From: Kryptolebias marmoratus
Taxonomy: Eukaryota; Chordata; Actinopteri; Cyprinodontiformes; Rivulidae
Reading direction: 5' to 3'
DNA: 64,000 nucleotides
Assembly (NCBI RefSeq): GCF_001649575.2
Contig: NC_051441.1
Span: 11,536,306 to 11,600,305 of the forward strand
Position numbers and translations under genes: made by a program. This document shows positions 13,701 through 24,716 of the stretch, in pieces. Position 1 is the stretch's first letter. Each line of letters begins with the position of its first letter. The notes beneath the pieces are model-generated. The model saw only the letters and a program-made list of their open reading frames with translations, was not told the DNA's origin and searched no databases.

Positions 13701-16659
13701 AACCCTTTCTCTCAGCGGCTCGGACGGTTTGGTGAAGCTCTGGACCATAAAGAGCAACGAGTGCGTGAAGACGCTGGACGCCCACCAGGACAAAGTGTGG
13801 GGGCTCCACGCCAGCCGCAAAGACGACAAGATGGTGACGGGCTCGGCAGACTCCAACATCACGGTGTGGGAGGTAAGCAAACACAGAATGAGGAGACGCC
13901 AATTACAAGATTATTAGCATTTTTTAGGCAAAAATTTTGTTTTTTTTCTATGCTTTGGTTTTGTTTAAATTAACTTTTAAGTAGCAGCCATTAAACATGT
14001 CCTCTGAGCACTAATTAAGAATAACCATTTTAAATAAACAGCTGTTTTAAAGGGAGCAATCTGATTTATATAATATAACATCTTAAAATACAGTGTTTGT
14101 ACCTTTTTGTCCTCCTTGTCTTTGCATGCATTCTGGTATTAAGCAGCTTATTTAACGCTAGTCTTTAACTCTTCCTGGAAAACACCCATCAGATCGTTTT
14201 CCCTGCTGGGGTTTGTAGAGCAACCAAACGAGTGAATGTTGTGTGTCTGTCTTCCACCAGGACGTGACCGAGGTGGAGCTGGCGGAGGAGCAGGCCAAGC
14301 AGGAGGATCAAATACTCAAGTAAGTTACATCCAGCTCTTTGGGTTTGACAACTTTCGTCTCACGCCTGCAGAGCCACCCGTCACCGCTTAATCACATCAA
14401 AACTGCCAACTTTTGTCAGAACTGCTAAACTCTTTACTTTTATCTACAAGAAACACACACAGCTGCACAACTGAACTTCTCATTTTGTCAAGATGTTTTT
14501 ATTCAGACAAGTGAAAACATCACTTACTGACATGAAAGAGGGGCGACCCTGTAATCTAATGTGTGTGTTAGTAAAATATCTCATGAACCACTGGGTGGAT
14601 TTTAATGAAACTCTCTGGAAGTAATCACCGGATGTACATCTAAAACTGGTTAGGGTTTGAAATCCATCTAATTCAAGATGGCTGCCTCAATGGACCAACC
14701 TGATCAAACACCAAAATGGCAACAAGTCAGGCAGTCCTACAGACACTGAGGTAGAATTTGGTGTGGTAGTAGCTGAGAGTCCTTCCTAACAGATCACATT
14801 GTCGTACCCTCCTGGGAGCTTTGTTTCTGCTGGTAACAGCTCATCGGTGTACAGGTTGTCAGCAGTGGAGACATGTTGTGTGCTTTGTTGTGTCTGAAGG
14901 CAGCAGGAGTTGTCGAACCTGCTCCACGAGAAGAAGTATCTGAAGGCCCTGGGTCTCGCCATCTCCCTGTGCCAGCCTCACACTGTGCTCACCGTCATCA
15001 AAGGTACAGGACCGTTTCACCTTTCGTCAAAGAGGAACTTCTAAAAAAACACGCAGGCTCGCCTGTAAGATTAAACATCTTCTGTGAAAGGGTCATTAAT
15101 AGTTTTTTGACTCAGTGTTTCAAAATTCAGATGAACAAAAGTAAATCTGCTTCAATTTTTAAATGTGTTTTCTTGTCTTTTGTTGCTTCTAGCGATTCGT
15201 CAGCGTGAGGAAAGCCACGAGCTGCTGGAAAAAACGGTGCTGAAACTGCGAGTGGATCAGAAAGGTAACGGGTTTGTTTGTTTGTTTTTTAATTCTGACA
15301 CGACTACAAGAGAAAGATCAGGATTGTTGCTTCAAAAAGGTTTCGATCCGTTTTGTCAAAACCTCCTGTTTCGATGCTTGGGCTCAGAGTCGCTGCTGCG
15401 CTACTGCGTGGTGTGGAACACCAACGCCAGGAACTGCCATGACGCGCAGGCCGTCCTCCAGGTGCTCCTCACTCACCTGCCGCCCGAGGAGCTGCTGCAG
15501 TACCAGGGAGTCCGAACGCACCTGGAAGGTCTGATCCCGTACACAGGTCAGCCTGGGGAAGATGACGTAATGGCCTGCTCTCCTATTTAGCGCTTTATCT
15601 GGTCCAAGGACCCCGAAGCGCTTCGCACTACAGTCAGGCTGCCATTACTGTTAATTTATTTACTGGTAACTAGCAGGATGACTGAAGTACTTGTTATATT
15701 GCATTATTAGTTTATGAGGAAAGTCTTCCACATAAACACAAAAAAGACACAAGTCTTAAAATAAACCGACTGGCTTTACTGTAGCATCTTTTCATCAAGA
15801 GAAAACATACTTTAAATGCTTGAGATTAGTTTTTGATTCGAGAATTTACTTATTTTTTCTCCTACTGTGAAGTAGATTTACTTCATCAGTGAATGAGCTT
15901 GTTACCAATCACATCCTAATTTTGTTTCCTTTGCTGTGATTACTATAAAACGTAAATTATTTATGTTTTCTAGTCCTAGTAATTGTTTTTTCACCCCACA
16001 GAGAGACACATGGAGAGGATCGGCCGTCTGCAGCAGGCCTCCATGTTCCTCAACTACATGTGGCAGAAAATGAGGGTGGCTGGAGCGACCAGGTGAGGCA
16101 GCACTCATCTGAAGCCCATTATTGAATTTAACCCTTTTTATTGAAGGTGCGGATAAGGACCAGATCAGAGCTTTTTATAGTTTGAACTGTTTTTTTGTCT
16201 GGTTGATGTAGACTGGGGGTAGTCCCAACACAAAACCTTCCCATGGTGCTACATGGCAGCTTAGCTTTAGTTCAGTTACAGGAAGACATCCTGCAGGTTC
16301 TCCCTGGAAATCCTGTTTCTGATTAATTATAGGAATATAAAGCTAATCATTGTTCTTATTATATTTTGTCCAGTCTGAACCCAGATGAAGAAATGGATAC
16401 AGCTCCTCTCACGCGGACCCAGCCTTTGTTTTTCTTCGACAAAGAGAAAATAAAGGAGAGTAACGACGAGAGGCGAGGAGATGACAGCGACAGCGGCCAA
16501 GACGAAGATCCAGACGTGGAGGAGGACGGGGTTGAAGTCAGCGCCACGAAAAAAGCCTCGACTAACAGGAAAACCAACGGAAACCAGCAGCTGGAAAGCG
16601 AGGAAACCTCAGAAGAGGAAGATGAGGATCAGGGCGTGCGGCGTCAGCCTCCGAGCTGA
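7794..16659 (+). CDS. tbl3: Transducin beta-like 3 (UTP13), SSU processome WD40 protein
   Basis: Nucleolar component of the UTP-B module of the small-subunit processome, needed for 18S pre-rRNA processing. Twenty-three exons: 7794-7825, 7912-7963, 8128-8223, 8629-8676, 8804-8945, 9032-9116, 9319-9489, 9864-9939, 10035-10131, 10205-10419, 10567-10708, 11111-11169, 11316-11422, 11572-11707, 13111-13350, 13443-13513, 13716-13872, 14261-14319, 14900-15003, 15193-15264, 15388-15546, 16002-16092 and 16374-16659. They encode 898 residues (human 808). Two WD40 propellers are visible from motifs such as ATGGCDGTIKLWD, ASGSQDRTAKLW and TSSADGTTKLWG. The Utp13 C-terminal helical domain follows (about 650-800, including LLHEKKYLKALGLAISL). 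The last exon adds an acidic/serine tail (about 805-898) absent from human, so the extra length lies at the C-terminus. The start MANINLQFKTNYAV aligns with the vertebrate family. Confidence 0.97.
8746..8784. repeat. Triplicated 13-bp repeat in tbl3 intron 4
   Basis: Three perfect tandem copies of GTTAACAGTGTTT just before the exon 5 acceptor. Short minisatellite with no evident function. Confidence 0.9.
11761..11905 (+). mobile_element. tRNA-derived SINE-like repeat in tbl3 intron 14
   Basis: The head resembles a tRNA promoter, with an internal B-box-like GGGTTCGAGCCCC at about 11814. The tail TGGTTAAATAAAGGTTAAG is the kind of 3' end shared by many fish retroposons. It shares CAGCAAGAAGGT with the copy at 12105. 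Family name not determined. Confidence 0.55.
12100..12300 (+). mobile_element. tRNA-like dispersed repeat in tbl3 intron 14
   Basis: It begins with A-box-like GTGGCTCAGTCGGTTAGCAG, carries a B-box-like CCGGTTCGACTCCCGG, and continues into a sequence (CACAGTCCAAAAACATGCAT) common in teleost dispersed repeats. It may be scored as a pseudo-tRNA by scanners. It is related to the 11761 element and explains part of the 1.4-kb intron. Confidence 0.6.
14540..14815 (+). mobile_element. Copy of an internal MITE-like repeat (family M)
   Basis: Shares blocks such as GGATTTTAATGAAACTCTC, GATGTACATCTA, TTCAAGATGGC and AATTTGGTGTGGTAGT with copies at 35125, 38185 and 51085 in this window. It fills much of tbl3 intron 18. 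No coding potential. Confidence 0.7.
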
Positions 16660-16964
16660 CAGCATCGAGAACATTTAAGCTTTCTCCTGCAGGAGGCGTG
16701 AAGCCAAAACACAAAGAACAGGTTTTACTGTAAAGACTGAAGACTTTCCGAGTCGTGGTATTTTACCCCCGGATCTCTTCTCCCGTACAGATTTTAAAGA
16801 GAAACTGAAGATGCAGAATCCAAAGAGATAACGAGGCTGAAGGAGGAAGAAGTGATCCTTCAACATGTGGGTTCTGCAGCGTTTCATAATTTTGATCTGC
16901 TGTGATTTATCAGAACGCAGTTTTGTCAAGTAACCTACACACAAATGTTTTGATACCATTTATG

Positions 16965-16970
16965 AATAAA
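16965..16970 (+). terminator. Poly(A) signal of tbl3
   Basis: AATAAA about 306 nt after the tbl3 stop codon. Confidence 0.7.
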
Positions 16971-17508
16971 GAGACGACTCATATGTTGTGTTAGTTTTTC
17001 AAAGTGTCTAAAAATATCTTGATCTGATCAGTCTGATTGACAGTTTTGGTTTCTTTGTTGGCTGGTTGTGTAGTTTTTAAAAAATAAAACCACAATAGTC
17101 CAAGTGATATTAAGTGATACATAATTAATAATCATGTAAAAGAAATCTAAATTTTATGTAATTATTTTTGCAAAAACGGCACATTAATTCCTCCTTACTT
17201 CTTTTCAGTTGCTAAAATTTGCTGTTTTTTTTTTGTTTGTTTTTTTAAATTCAAACTTAAATATTTGGGGTTTTTATTTTTAAAAAAAAAAGCTATTTGA
17301 AGTTGTACATTTCTGGTTAAAACAGAATATTATGTAAGCTGGTTCAGATGAAGGCGAGCAGTCTTGGTGGATGTTTGTCAGCCTTTTGTAACGATGATGA
17401 GCAGATTGGATCAAACAGGATTTTGGCCTTCAAAGTTAAAATGATCCAGGCAAAATGAAGAATATTTCCTTTACAGCAACCAAACAGTCCGACGTCTTTT
17501 AAAACTGC
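16971..17508. other. Intergenic spacer between convergent tbl3 and noxo1
   Basis: AT-rich with T- and A-homopolymer runs. Nothing recognised. Confidence 0.5.
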
Positions 17509-17514
17509 TTTATT
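17509..17514 (-). terminator. Candidate poly(A) signal of noxo1
   Basis: AATAAA on the minus strand, about 980 nt past the noxo1 stop codon. If used, the 3' UTR would contain the whole 44-bp minisatellite. Confidence 0.4.
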
Positions 17515-17920
17515 TATTTTAGGTAATGCAACAAAATTTCAGGTTTCATACAAAAACAATCAGAGATCAGGACCAAAAACAACGTCATTTAATTTTTTTC
17601 TCAGCTACACAGTAAAGTGAATATATTATTTACAGAAGTCACATGGCCAGAGTTGATGTATGCGTGTAAAAAATGGCGGCACGTAAACTTTTCTCAGCGT
17701 CTGTGCACTTTGGTCCGACTTAAATGCGTATAAAGCACAATGTGAAGTTTCCATTATGGAAAGTAAATCTAAAAGTTAATCATTTTAAATTAATTAGAAA
17801 CAAAATATTGATCACATAAAAGTTATTACATACATACAATTGATTATTACATTTTTATTGTTTCAAAATAATCATGAAATTAATTTACAACAATTAAAAA
17901 GTCAACTTTGTTATTCAAGG

Positions 17921-18530
17921 GTCAGTGACTGGTTACCTCTGTGTGGGGGCAGGTTGGTTGGTCATCGACTGGTTACCTCTGTTTGTGTGGGGGCAGGTTG
18001 GTTGGTCAGCGACTGGTTACCTCTGTTTGTGTGGGGGCAGGTTGGTTGGTCAGCGACTGGTTACCTCGGTTCGGGTGGAGGCAGGTTGGCTGATCAGCGA
18101 CTGGTTACCTCTGTTTGGGTGGGGTCAGGTTGGTTGGTCAGCGACTGGTTACCTTGGTTCGGGTGGAGGCAGGTTGGCTGATCAGCGACTGGTTACCTCT
18201 GTTTGGGTGGGGTCAGGTTGGTTGGACGGCGACTGGTTACCTCGGTTCGGGTGGGGCCAGGTTGGTTGGTCAGTGACTGGTTACCTCTGTTTGTGTGGGG
18301 GCAGGTTGGTTGGTCAGTGACTGGTTACCTTGGTTCGGGTGGGGGCAGGTTGGTTGGTCAGCGACTGGTTACCTCTGTTTGGGTGGGGTCAGGTTGGTTG
18401 GACGGCGACTGGTTACCTCTGTTTGGGTGGGGTCAGGTTGGTTGGTCATAAACTGGTTACCTTGGTTTAGGTGGGGGCAGGTTGGAAGTTCAAAAAGTGG
18501 TGACCTCGGTTTGGGTGGGGGGCAGGTGGA
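17921..18530. repeat. 44-bp minisatellite, about 14 units, at the 3' end of noxo1
   Basis: The anchor GACTGGTTACCT recurs at 17927, 17967, 18011, 18055, 18099, 18143, 18187, 18231, 18275, 18319, 18363 and 18407, then degenerately at 18451 and 18495. The first step is 40 bp and all later steps are exactly 44 bp. Units alternate between variants such as TTTGTGTGGGGGCAGG, TTCGGGTGGAGGCAGG and TTTGGGTGGGGTCAGG. Because 44 is not a multiple of three, long open frames run through it in several frames; these are not genes. The right-hand degenerate unit overlaps the noxo1 stop codon and final codons. Confidence 0.95.
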
Positions 18531-21266
18531 GCTTGGCTGCGTTCTTACGGGTGATGCTGCAGCAGCGGTTCATGATCTCCTGGGCTCGGGGTCTGGGTGG
18601 CACCTTGGGTGAAGATGGCCCCTTGTAGAGGTTGGGATCTGAGACGCTGGGGAGCAACCTGCCCTGCGGTTGGCTCGTTGGGCTGAGGAGGTTGCTGATG
18701 GTGGGGGGAGGCGTGCGGCTGAGTCGCAGCCGCTCCTCGTTGGCGCCGTAGCTCAGGTTGACGGATGACCCAGCAGAGACGGAGCCGGAATCATCGCTGA
18801 AGCTGTCGCTCTCAAAGCTGTCATCAGTGTCTGCTGCCAGCATCCTGATGCCCTCCTCCTCCTCCTCCTCCTCCTCCTCCTCCTGTTCATCTTGCACCAT
18901 GATGACGGGGGGAGGAGGAGGAGGAGGTCTGGCTGGAGAGGCGAGTTTGGCGGGACGGTTTGTCACAGAGGCGCTGAGACTTTCTGCAGGTTGTGGGCGA
19001 GGCTGCTCAGACAGCATGCTCAGGGACCGGGACCGGGACCTCTGGAGGCTGTCATCTTGGATCAGGTTGGGGGACAAGGATGTGACAGGTGGGAGCTGTG
19101 GCAGGTTTCCATAGGAACGGCTGTGATGCAAGTTGGAGGAGGGGGCGAGGAGGGAGGATGAGTTCAGATCTTGACTCTGAGGCGTCATGGTACGAATATG
19201 AGGGTAGCTGTGTGGCTGCAGGTGGATGGCTGGGATGTAGCCCATTTTCCCATTGTGTCTGTCAAAAAAGAGGATCGAGGAGAGCAAAATTAGCATAAAT
19301 TTAAAGCCAAATGTTTCAAAGAATCCATTCATGTAAACATATTTACACCCCCACACACTATAAGCTACTTTAATATTATTTTACCTTTTTAAAGCAAATT
19401 CTGGTTTATAGTATAGTTTGGAACTGTCTAAAGAGCTGATGTGGTCAGTATAGTCCATAAAAACTGCACATTTTGTGCCTTTTATTGAATAGCCTTGTCC
19501 CTTTTAACAAAATGTTTCTACATGTATGGAACTGGTTTGGTAGCAGAAATCAGCACAGTGATTTCCACTTGACACTGTGAGGTCGATAAACATTTAGCGC
19601 TTCAGGAAGTGTTGCAGCAGGGACGTTAAGTTGTGAAGAGACGTGGAGTAGACGTTTCTGCCAAAAGTCAAATGCTTTTGTACCTGATGAGCCACCAGCC
19701 ATTCTGAGGCTGCTGCAGGACCTCCACCACCGCTCCGATGTCTACAGATATCTCGTCAACGTTAGTCGACTTGTAGCTTTTCACTGCAGTGTAGAGCATA
19801 CCTGTGGGCGGCATGAAGACGTTTAAAAATAAGGATGTTACATTTATTCATGTCGTTTCAATGTGTAAGCACCTCTTGCTGGCATCTCATCCTTGTCATC
19901 TTCATCCTCCTCCTCCTCTACCTTCTCCAGGTATGGTGCAGGGAACCAGGCCATCCGCTTGTTCTCGTTCTCTACGAGCCACCACCCTGAACAGACAGCC
20001 GTGCGTCAGACCGTGTGTATTCTGGGCTGCAGCTGTTCCAACCGTTGGAGCTGCGTTTGCTCACCTCCTTTGTCCTTGATGAGCACATCCAGCTTTTCCT
20101 CGGCAGTCACTTTGAAAGGTTTGTTCTTGGTGTCTTTGGTCTCGTAGGCGGCCACGCATCGGTACGTCTCGGTGACGAACGGCTGGGTCACGTTGCCGCT
20201 GCTGCTGTGTCCTCCGTTGCTCCTGATCTCGTCCTCGGAGGGCATGATCATGACGCTGGGGCGGGTCAGATATCAAATGTTACTCTCTCTTTGTAGCAAC
20301 GTGGTTTAAACGTGGTGTGCCTTCGCAGCTCTGACATCGAGAAGAGAGTCTCAAAACTCTGCAGCTGATTAGATCTAAATATAACCTGATACTTGGACAT
20401 CAAGCCATGCGTGCACATATTTAACAAGCTTTTTAAGCATGAAAACTATCACATCTCTGAAGTTAAAGACAAAAAAAAATCTAAACAATTCTTCAGTTTA
20501 TAATTTGGTTTAAGATGTGTTTCGACTGGTTGATGTTTCTGTCTGTAACACAGCTGTGACAACTTCGAGACCAGTTCCTTTCCAGAGCTGTCTGATTATC
20601 AGATTGAAATGTTTGCCTTACCAGTTCTTGGTGAACTCCAGCTGCGGCTCCTGACCTTTGGGCTGGAAGAACCGGATCAGGTCTGCAGACTGAGACACCC
20701 GGGGATCGCAGCTCAGGAGGTCATTGCAGTATTTCTGCAAGTACTTCAGGCGCACCAGTGACTTGTTCGAGCCCTTCCCCTGGCTCCTCTTCTTCATTTT
20801 AATCCCTAAATAACCACAGGTAAAACACATTTAGCCTAATCACACCCCACTGTGACCCTGACAGAGCGAACAGGTGCCTACCTTTGAATTTCGGGAGGAT
20901 TCTATCAGATTTATTCAGCTTACTCGCAGATGGAAACGCCGCCTTCAGCTGTTTCTGCGGAACAAAAACAATAATTACTGGAACCATATACGGTTTGTAG
21001 AAGGAAAAGCTATCAATGCGATTATTAAAACTCACATGCATTTTCTTGAAATCCCCAAAACTTCTGTAAACCACGACTTCGGTCTGGTCGGACCAAAGCA
21101 CAGAGGTCATGTACATCTAGAGGAACAAAACAAAGCATTAACCGAGATCTCTTTTTGTAAATTCCAGAAGATAACGACTAAAAGTCCCTAAAAGTCTTAC
21201 TTTGCTCGTCCCCTTGTGCATCACTCCAGCCAGACGGACGCTGAGGGGGTACAGCTCGGTCGCCAT
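18490..21266 (-). CDS. noxo1: NADPH oxidase organizer 1
   Basis: Membrane-targeting organizer that activates NOX1-type NADPH oxidases together with an activator subunit and Rac. Exons in transcription order: 21266-21201, 21116-21036, 20954-20882, 20805-20622, 20255-20065, 19986-19873, 19801-19684 and 19258-18490, giving 531 residues (human about 376). A PX phosphoinositide-binding domain covers about 1-130 ([11 protein letters not shown], then [10 protein letters not shown]). Two SH3 domains follow, at about 164-226 ([31 protein letters not shown]) and about 237-290 ([16 protein letters not shown]). The long last exon encodes a proline-rich tail with PPPPPPP and a run of eleven glutamates. 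It ends with the family-typical [10 protein letters not shown] segment. The start is the first ATG of the PX exon; an upstream in-frame ATG at 21446 lies in a non-conserved stretch. The length excess is in the low-complexity tail. Confidence 0.93.
18854..18886. repeat. CTC/GAG trinucleotide run within noxo1 coding sequence
   Basis: An in-frame CTC repeat on the plus strand encodes a poly-glutamate tract in the noxo1 tail on the minus strand. It is probably length-polymorphic. Confidence 0.85.
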
Positions 21267-21499
21267 GACGACAGGACAGCGAGCGCTGTGACTGTGGAGG
21301 CGATGTTCTTCAGGTGAATTTATACTTCCCGCACAGGTCAGGGAGCAGGTCACGGATGGAAACTCTCTTATCTTCCGGTTAAACGGAATTCCGAACCCAG
21401 CCTGCGTGGCATTTTTACCCACATTTCCCTCCAAGGACTCAGACAAGTGAAGCCTTCAGGGCTGACAGGTTGAACTGTCGCTGACACGCTCTGAGATAA

Positions 21500-24400
21500 C
21501 AAGCTTTGTTTACATTTTCTACTTTTGCACTTAAGCGCTTCGTTCCTTTTTTTTTTTAAACCCCACTTCATAAAACAAATAAACTAGAATGTAGATGTTT
21601 ATGTCTGCGCTGAACACTTTTCTGTCTCAGTGGAGGAAAATACACCTGTTCAATCATTCAGCATCAGGTTAAAAGCAAATAAAGATGTAAAAAAACAAAT
21701 AATAAAACAAAGGCGTACAACAATGTTTCTTCTATTTCCTCACACACCCACATGTGCTCTTACTGGAAGAAAGGAAAAAAAAGTTTCTCACCAGATCAAA
21801 TGTTATCAGGTAAATACTGAAGCTAAAAAAATGCTGCATACGCCAAATAAAATGTGAATAATTCCTATTTTAATAAAGTAAATCCCACCCAACCTCAGTT
21901 AGATAAGTCACGTGAACTAAAGGAATACCGAGTGCTAAATGAACTTTGCTGAAATAAGTTATAAAAGCTTAAAGAAGCAAAAGGCTAGCAAAGAGTAGCA
22001 GAATGACAGCTAAAAACTAAAGGTCACATAAGAGAACAAACAGAGCCAGTATACTGAAGAAAATTTCTAAATGAACAAAGGTCTTGAAGGAATCTGAATG
22101 TATTTTTATGGGGGAAAAGTAAAATATAATGTACAAAATATCAAAGTTGCAAAAGCCAAAAGTCATCGCAGCCATCTCCTGGATGAGCTGAATGTTTGGA
22201 TACATGAACGGCTAAAACATGATGAAGTAATCCATTTACACAAACGTTTTTGAAAAAGAATACATTGAAAAAAATAAACCAGTAAAACAGTTGTGCTGAA
22301 TCAACATTTGCACAATAAACTACAGAAAGTCTTGGATAAAGTGTTTGCACTTTAGGGTTTCTAACATTCTGCCATATAAGATTTATAAAGACCAATTAAA
22401 AAGAATTTTTAGTGTTAAAGTTTCCAAATTTGATCTACCTTCTTATCTCTCAATTTCTGTTTAATCCTCTTTTAAAGATTAAAACTTTAAAGCCCAAAGA
22501 ACAGCCTGCATTATTAAAGTCAGATAAGGAGGAAGCTGAACACACAATGTTGGAATTCTTATCTGATTTAGAAACTTTTTTTTTTTAACTGCAGCACCTC
22601 CAAACAAAATCTTTTAATCACTTGTCACTCTTTTTTTATTAAAGTTAAGATTCAGCCTCCTCGAAGCCGTATCACTGATCTTAAATAAAGAAACATTTAA
22701 TGTTTCTTCGCAGTTTTTTTAGGTGAAATTGTTCAAAAGAAGAAACAAACACTACGCTTAGATGGGACCACAGACATTGCTTGAGGTTCGGTTTCAGTCT
22801 TTAACAATTAAAGCACGAATGGAAAAAGTTGTGCAAAGTACCAACATCTGAAACTGTATTTCCTGGTGTTCGTTGGAGATGTGCTGCCCAACATTCTCAG
22901 GTTTGAAAAAAAAAAAGCCTCAGCACACTCCGGGAGGTTTTTCATTTCCTAAAGGTAAAGAGCGGTTGTGTTGCGTTCAGGGACGACGACGGGCCGCTGC
23001 TGACATCTGGTGTCTTTGAACAAAACTGTCCTCCAGTCAGTGACGAATCCCTGCCAGCCCGGGGTGTATTAAACACATTTAAATGTACAAACCAGCAAAC
23101 AACATGTGGCTTTTATCAAGTCAAACAGAAATCCTGACAGAATTTAAAAACATCCCTCAAATTTTGATTTAAAAAGCTAATTCTACAAGTTTAAATACTT
23201 TCCGGTCTTGTATATAAACTCTGCTAACTTCAAACTGTACAACTGAGAAGTTTCATTTTAATAAAAGAAACTGATTTGCTTTTAAAATGTTTTGTTTTCT
23301 GCTGTTAAACTTCTCTAGCAATGATGACACCAGAACAGAAAAGCCTCTGAAAAATGAGTTTTATTTCTTCTTGCACAACGTCCTCACAGCAGAACAGCTT
23401 CAAATTAGAACAAGACATCAAATAATCCACATTTCCTTCTTCCAGGGCACATTTTCCTGATTCGTTACATGATTTCTTTTATTTAAATGTAAACCTTTCA
23501 GAACTGGGGGGGATTAACGTCTTCTTTCCATTTCTTTGATTTAATGGCAGCATTGTTCCCACATCAGCTCTGAGGTCGGATCTTCAGTTACAAAGTTTCT
23601 GTGATCGTTTGTATTAAATAAAATGCTATCACAATAATTTGATTTAAAAATAAATAAAATGATAAGGCAATAGGTTTTTCCTATGACGTCAAAATAAGAT
23701 TTATTTCGTCTCTTATCACTTGAACCATAACCATAAGGTGCATTTTACCTTCTACATTTAAACATCACAGCAAATATATATTATTTTTTTTAAGCTTGGT
23801 TTGGTAACACTGCAGTAAAATAAACTTTAAAAAGTACAAAAAATAAAATAAAAACATTCAAAACACTGCATTGCTTTAGTTGCATTTCATTTCAGCTTTC
23901 CACCAAATTTCTCTCATTCTGGTTTTCAAATAAACGTTAATCTGGTAAATTATTTATGACCCAACATTCCAAACTCATAGCTTTAGCATTATTATAGCAA
24001 TTAGAGCTAAATGAACCAAGTGGTGATCTTTGGCATGCAAAGACAACAAAATGATTTGAAAAATGTTGACGATTTTGAGAAAAAAAAAAAACACTCGTTG
24101 GTTCTGTAAACTTAGAGATCCAGCTGTGTCACATCCAGCTGTGGGCTTTGATTCATAAATCGTCTTAACCAAACTAAAGGACGCACCATCCCGGATCAAC
24201 AGACTTTCAGGTCCTGCAGAAATAAACCCAGAAGGAGCTGCTGGAGGGAACAGAGGCAAAGATGTTTGTTATTTAAAGAAAAAAAAGAACACTAATAGTT
24301 ACAGGAACGGAATTGTTTTACAGTCGTCTTTGCAACTCTTAGCTTAAATAAAATAAGAAAAGAAAAAGGCCACATCTCCACGAACAGTCCATTATGATGC

Positions 24401-24716
24401 TCAGATGTACAGAGACGCGTTGGTGAAGAAGAGGCAGCAAAGAACAGAAATTAAAACCAAGCTGAGTAAAGAACAAATTACAACCATCAGCTCTGCCTGA
24501 ACCGCCCACATCTCCTCCGTCTCTGCCTTTCCTCCTCTTCATCGGCGCCTTTCCCTTCCGCGGTTCAGCAAAGAGCGTTTGGCCTCTTCGGGTGTCCCCC
24601 CTCCCCCTTCCCGGTGAGGAAAACGGGCCATCGGTGATGTTGTGGCTTTAAAGAACTCCCCTGTCGCTCAGTTAGGTGCAGGTCGGCGCCCTTGTGTCCT
24701 GCTGTGCTCCTTCACG
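21500..24716. other. Long AT-rich interval between noxo1 and gid4; includes gid4 3' UTR
   Basis: No protein-coding exon or RNA gene recognised. The right part must contain the gid4 3' UTR. Several minus-strand AATAAA motifs exist, for example near 23360, and I cannot choose between them. The left part must contain the noxo1 promoter. The synteny junction between the human 16p13.3-like and 17p11.2-like blocks falls in this stretch. Confidence 0.5.

Noticed and set aside
17840..18612. Overlapping long open frames with repeated GWLVSDWLP-like motifs
   Set aside because: They are produced by the 44-bp minisatellite, which cycles through all three frames. No start context, splice logic or homology.
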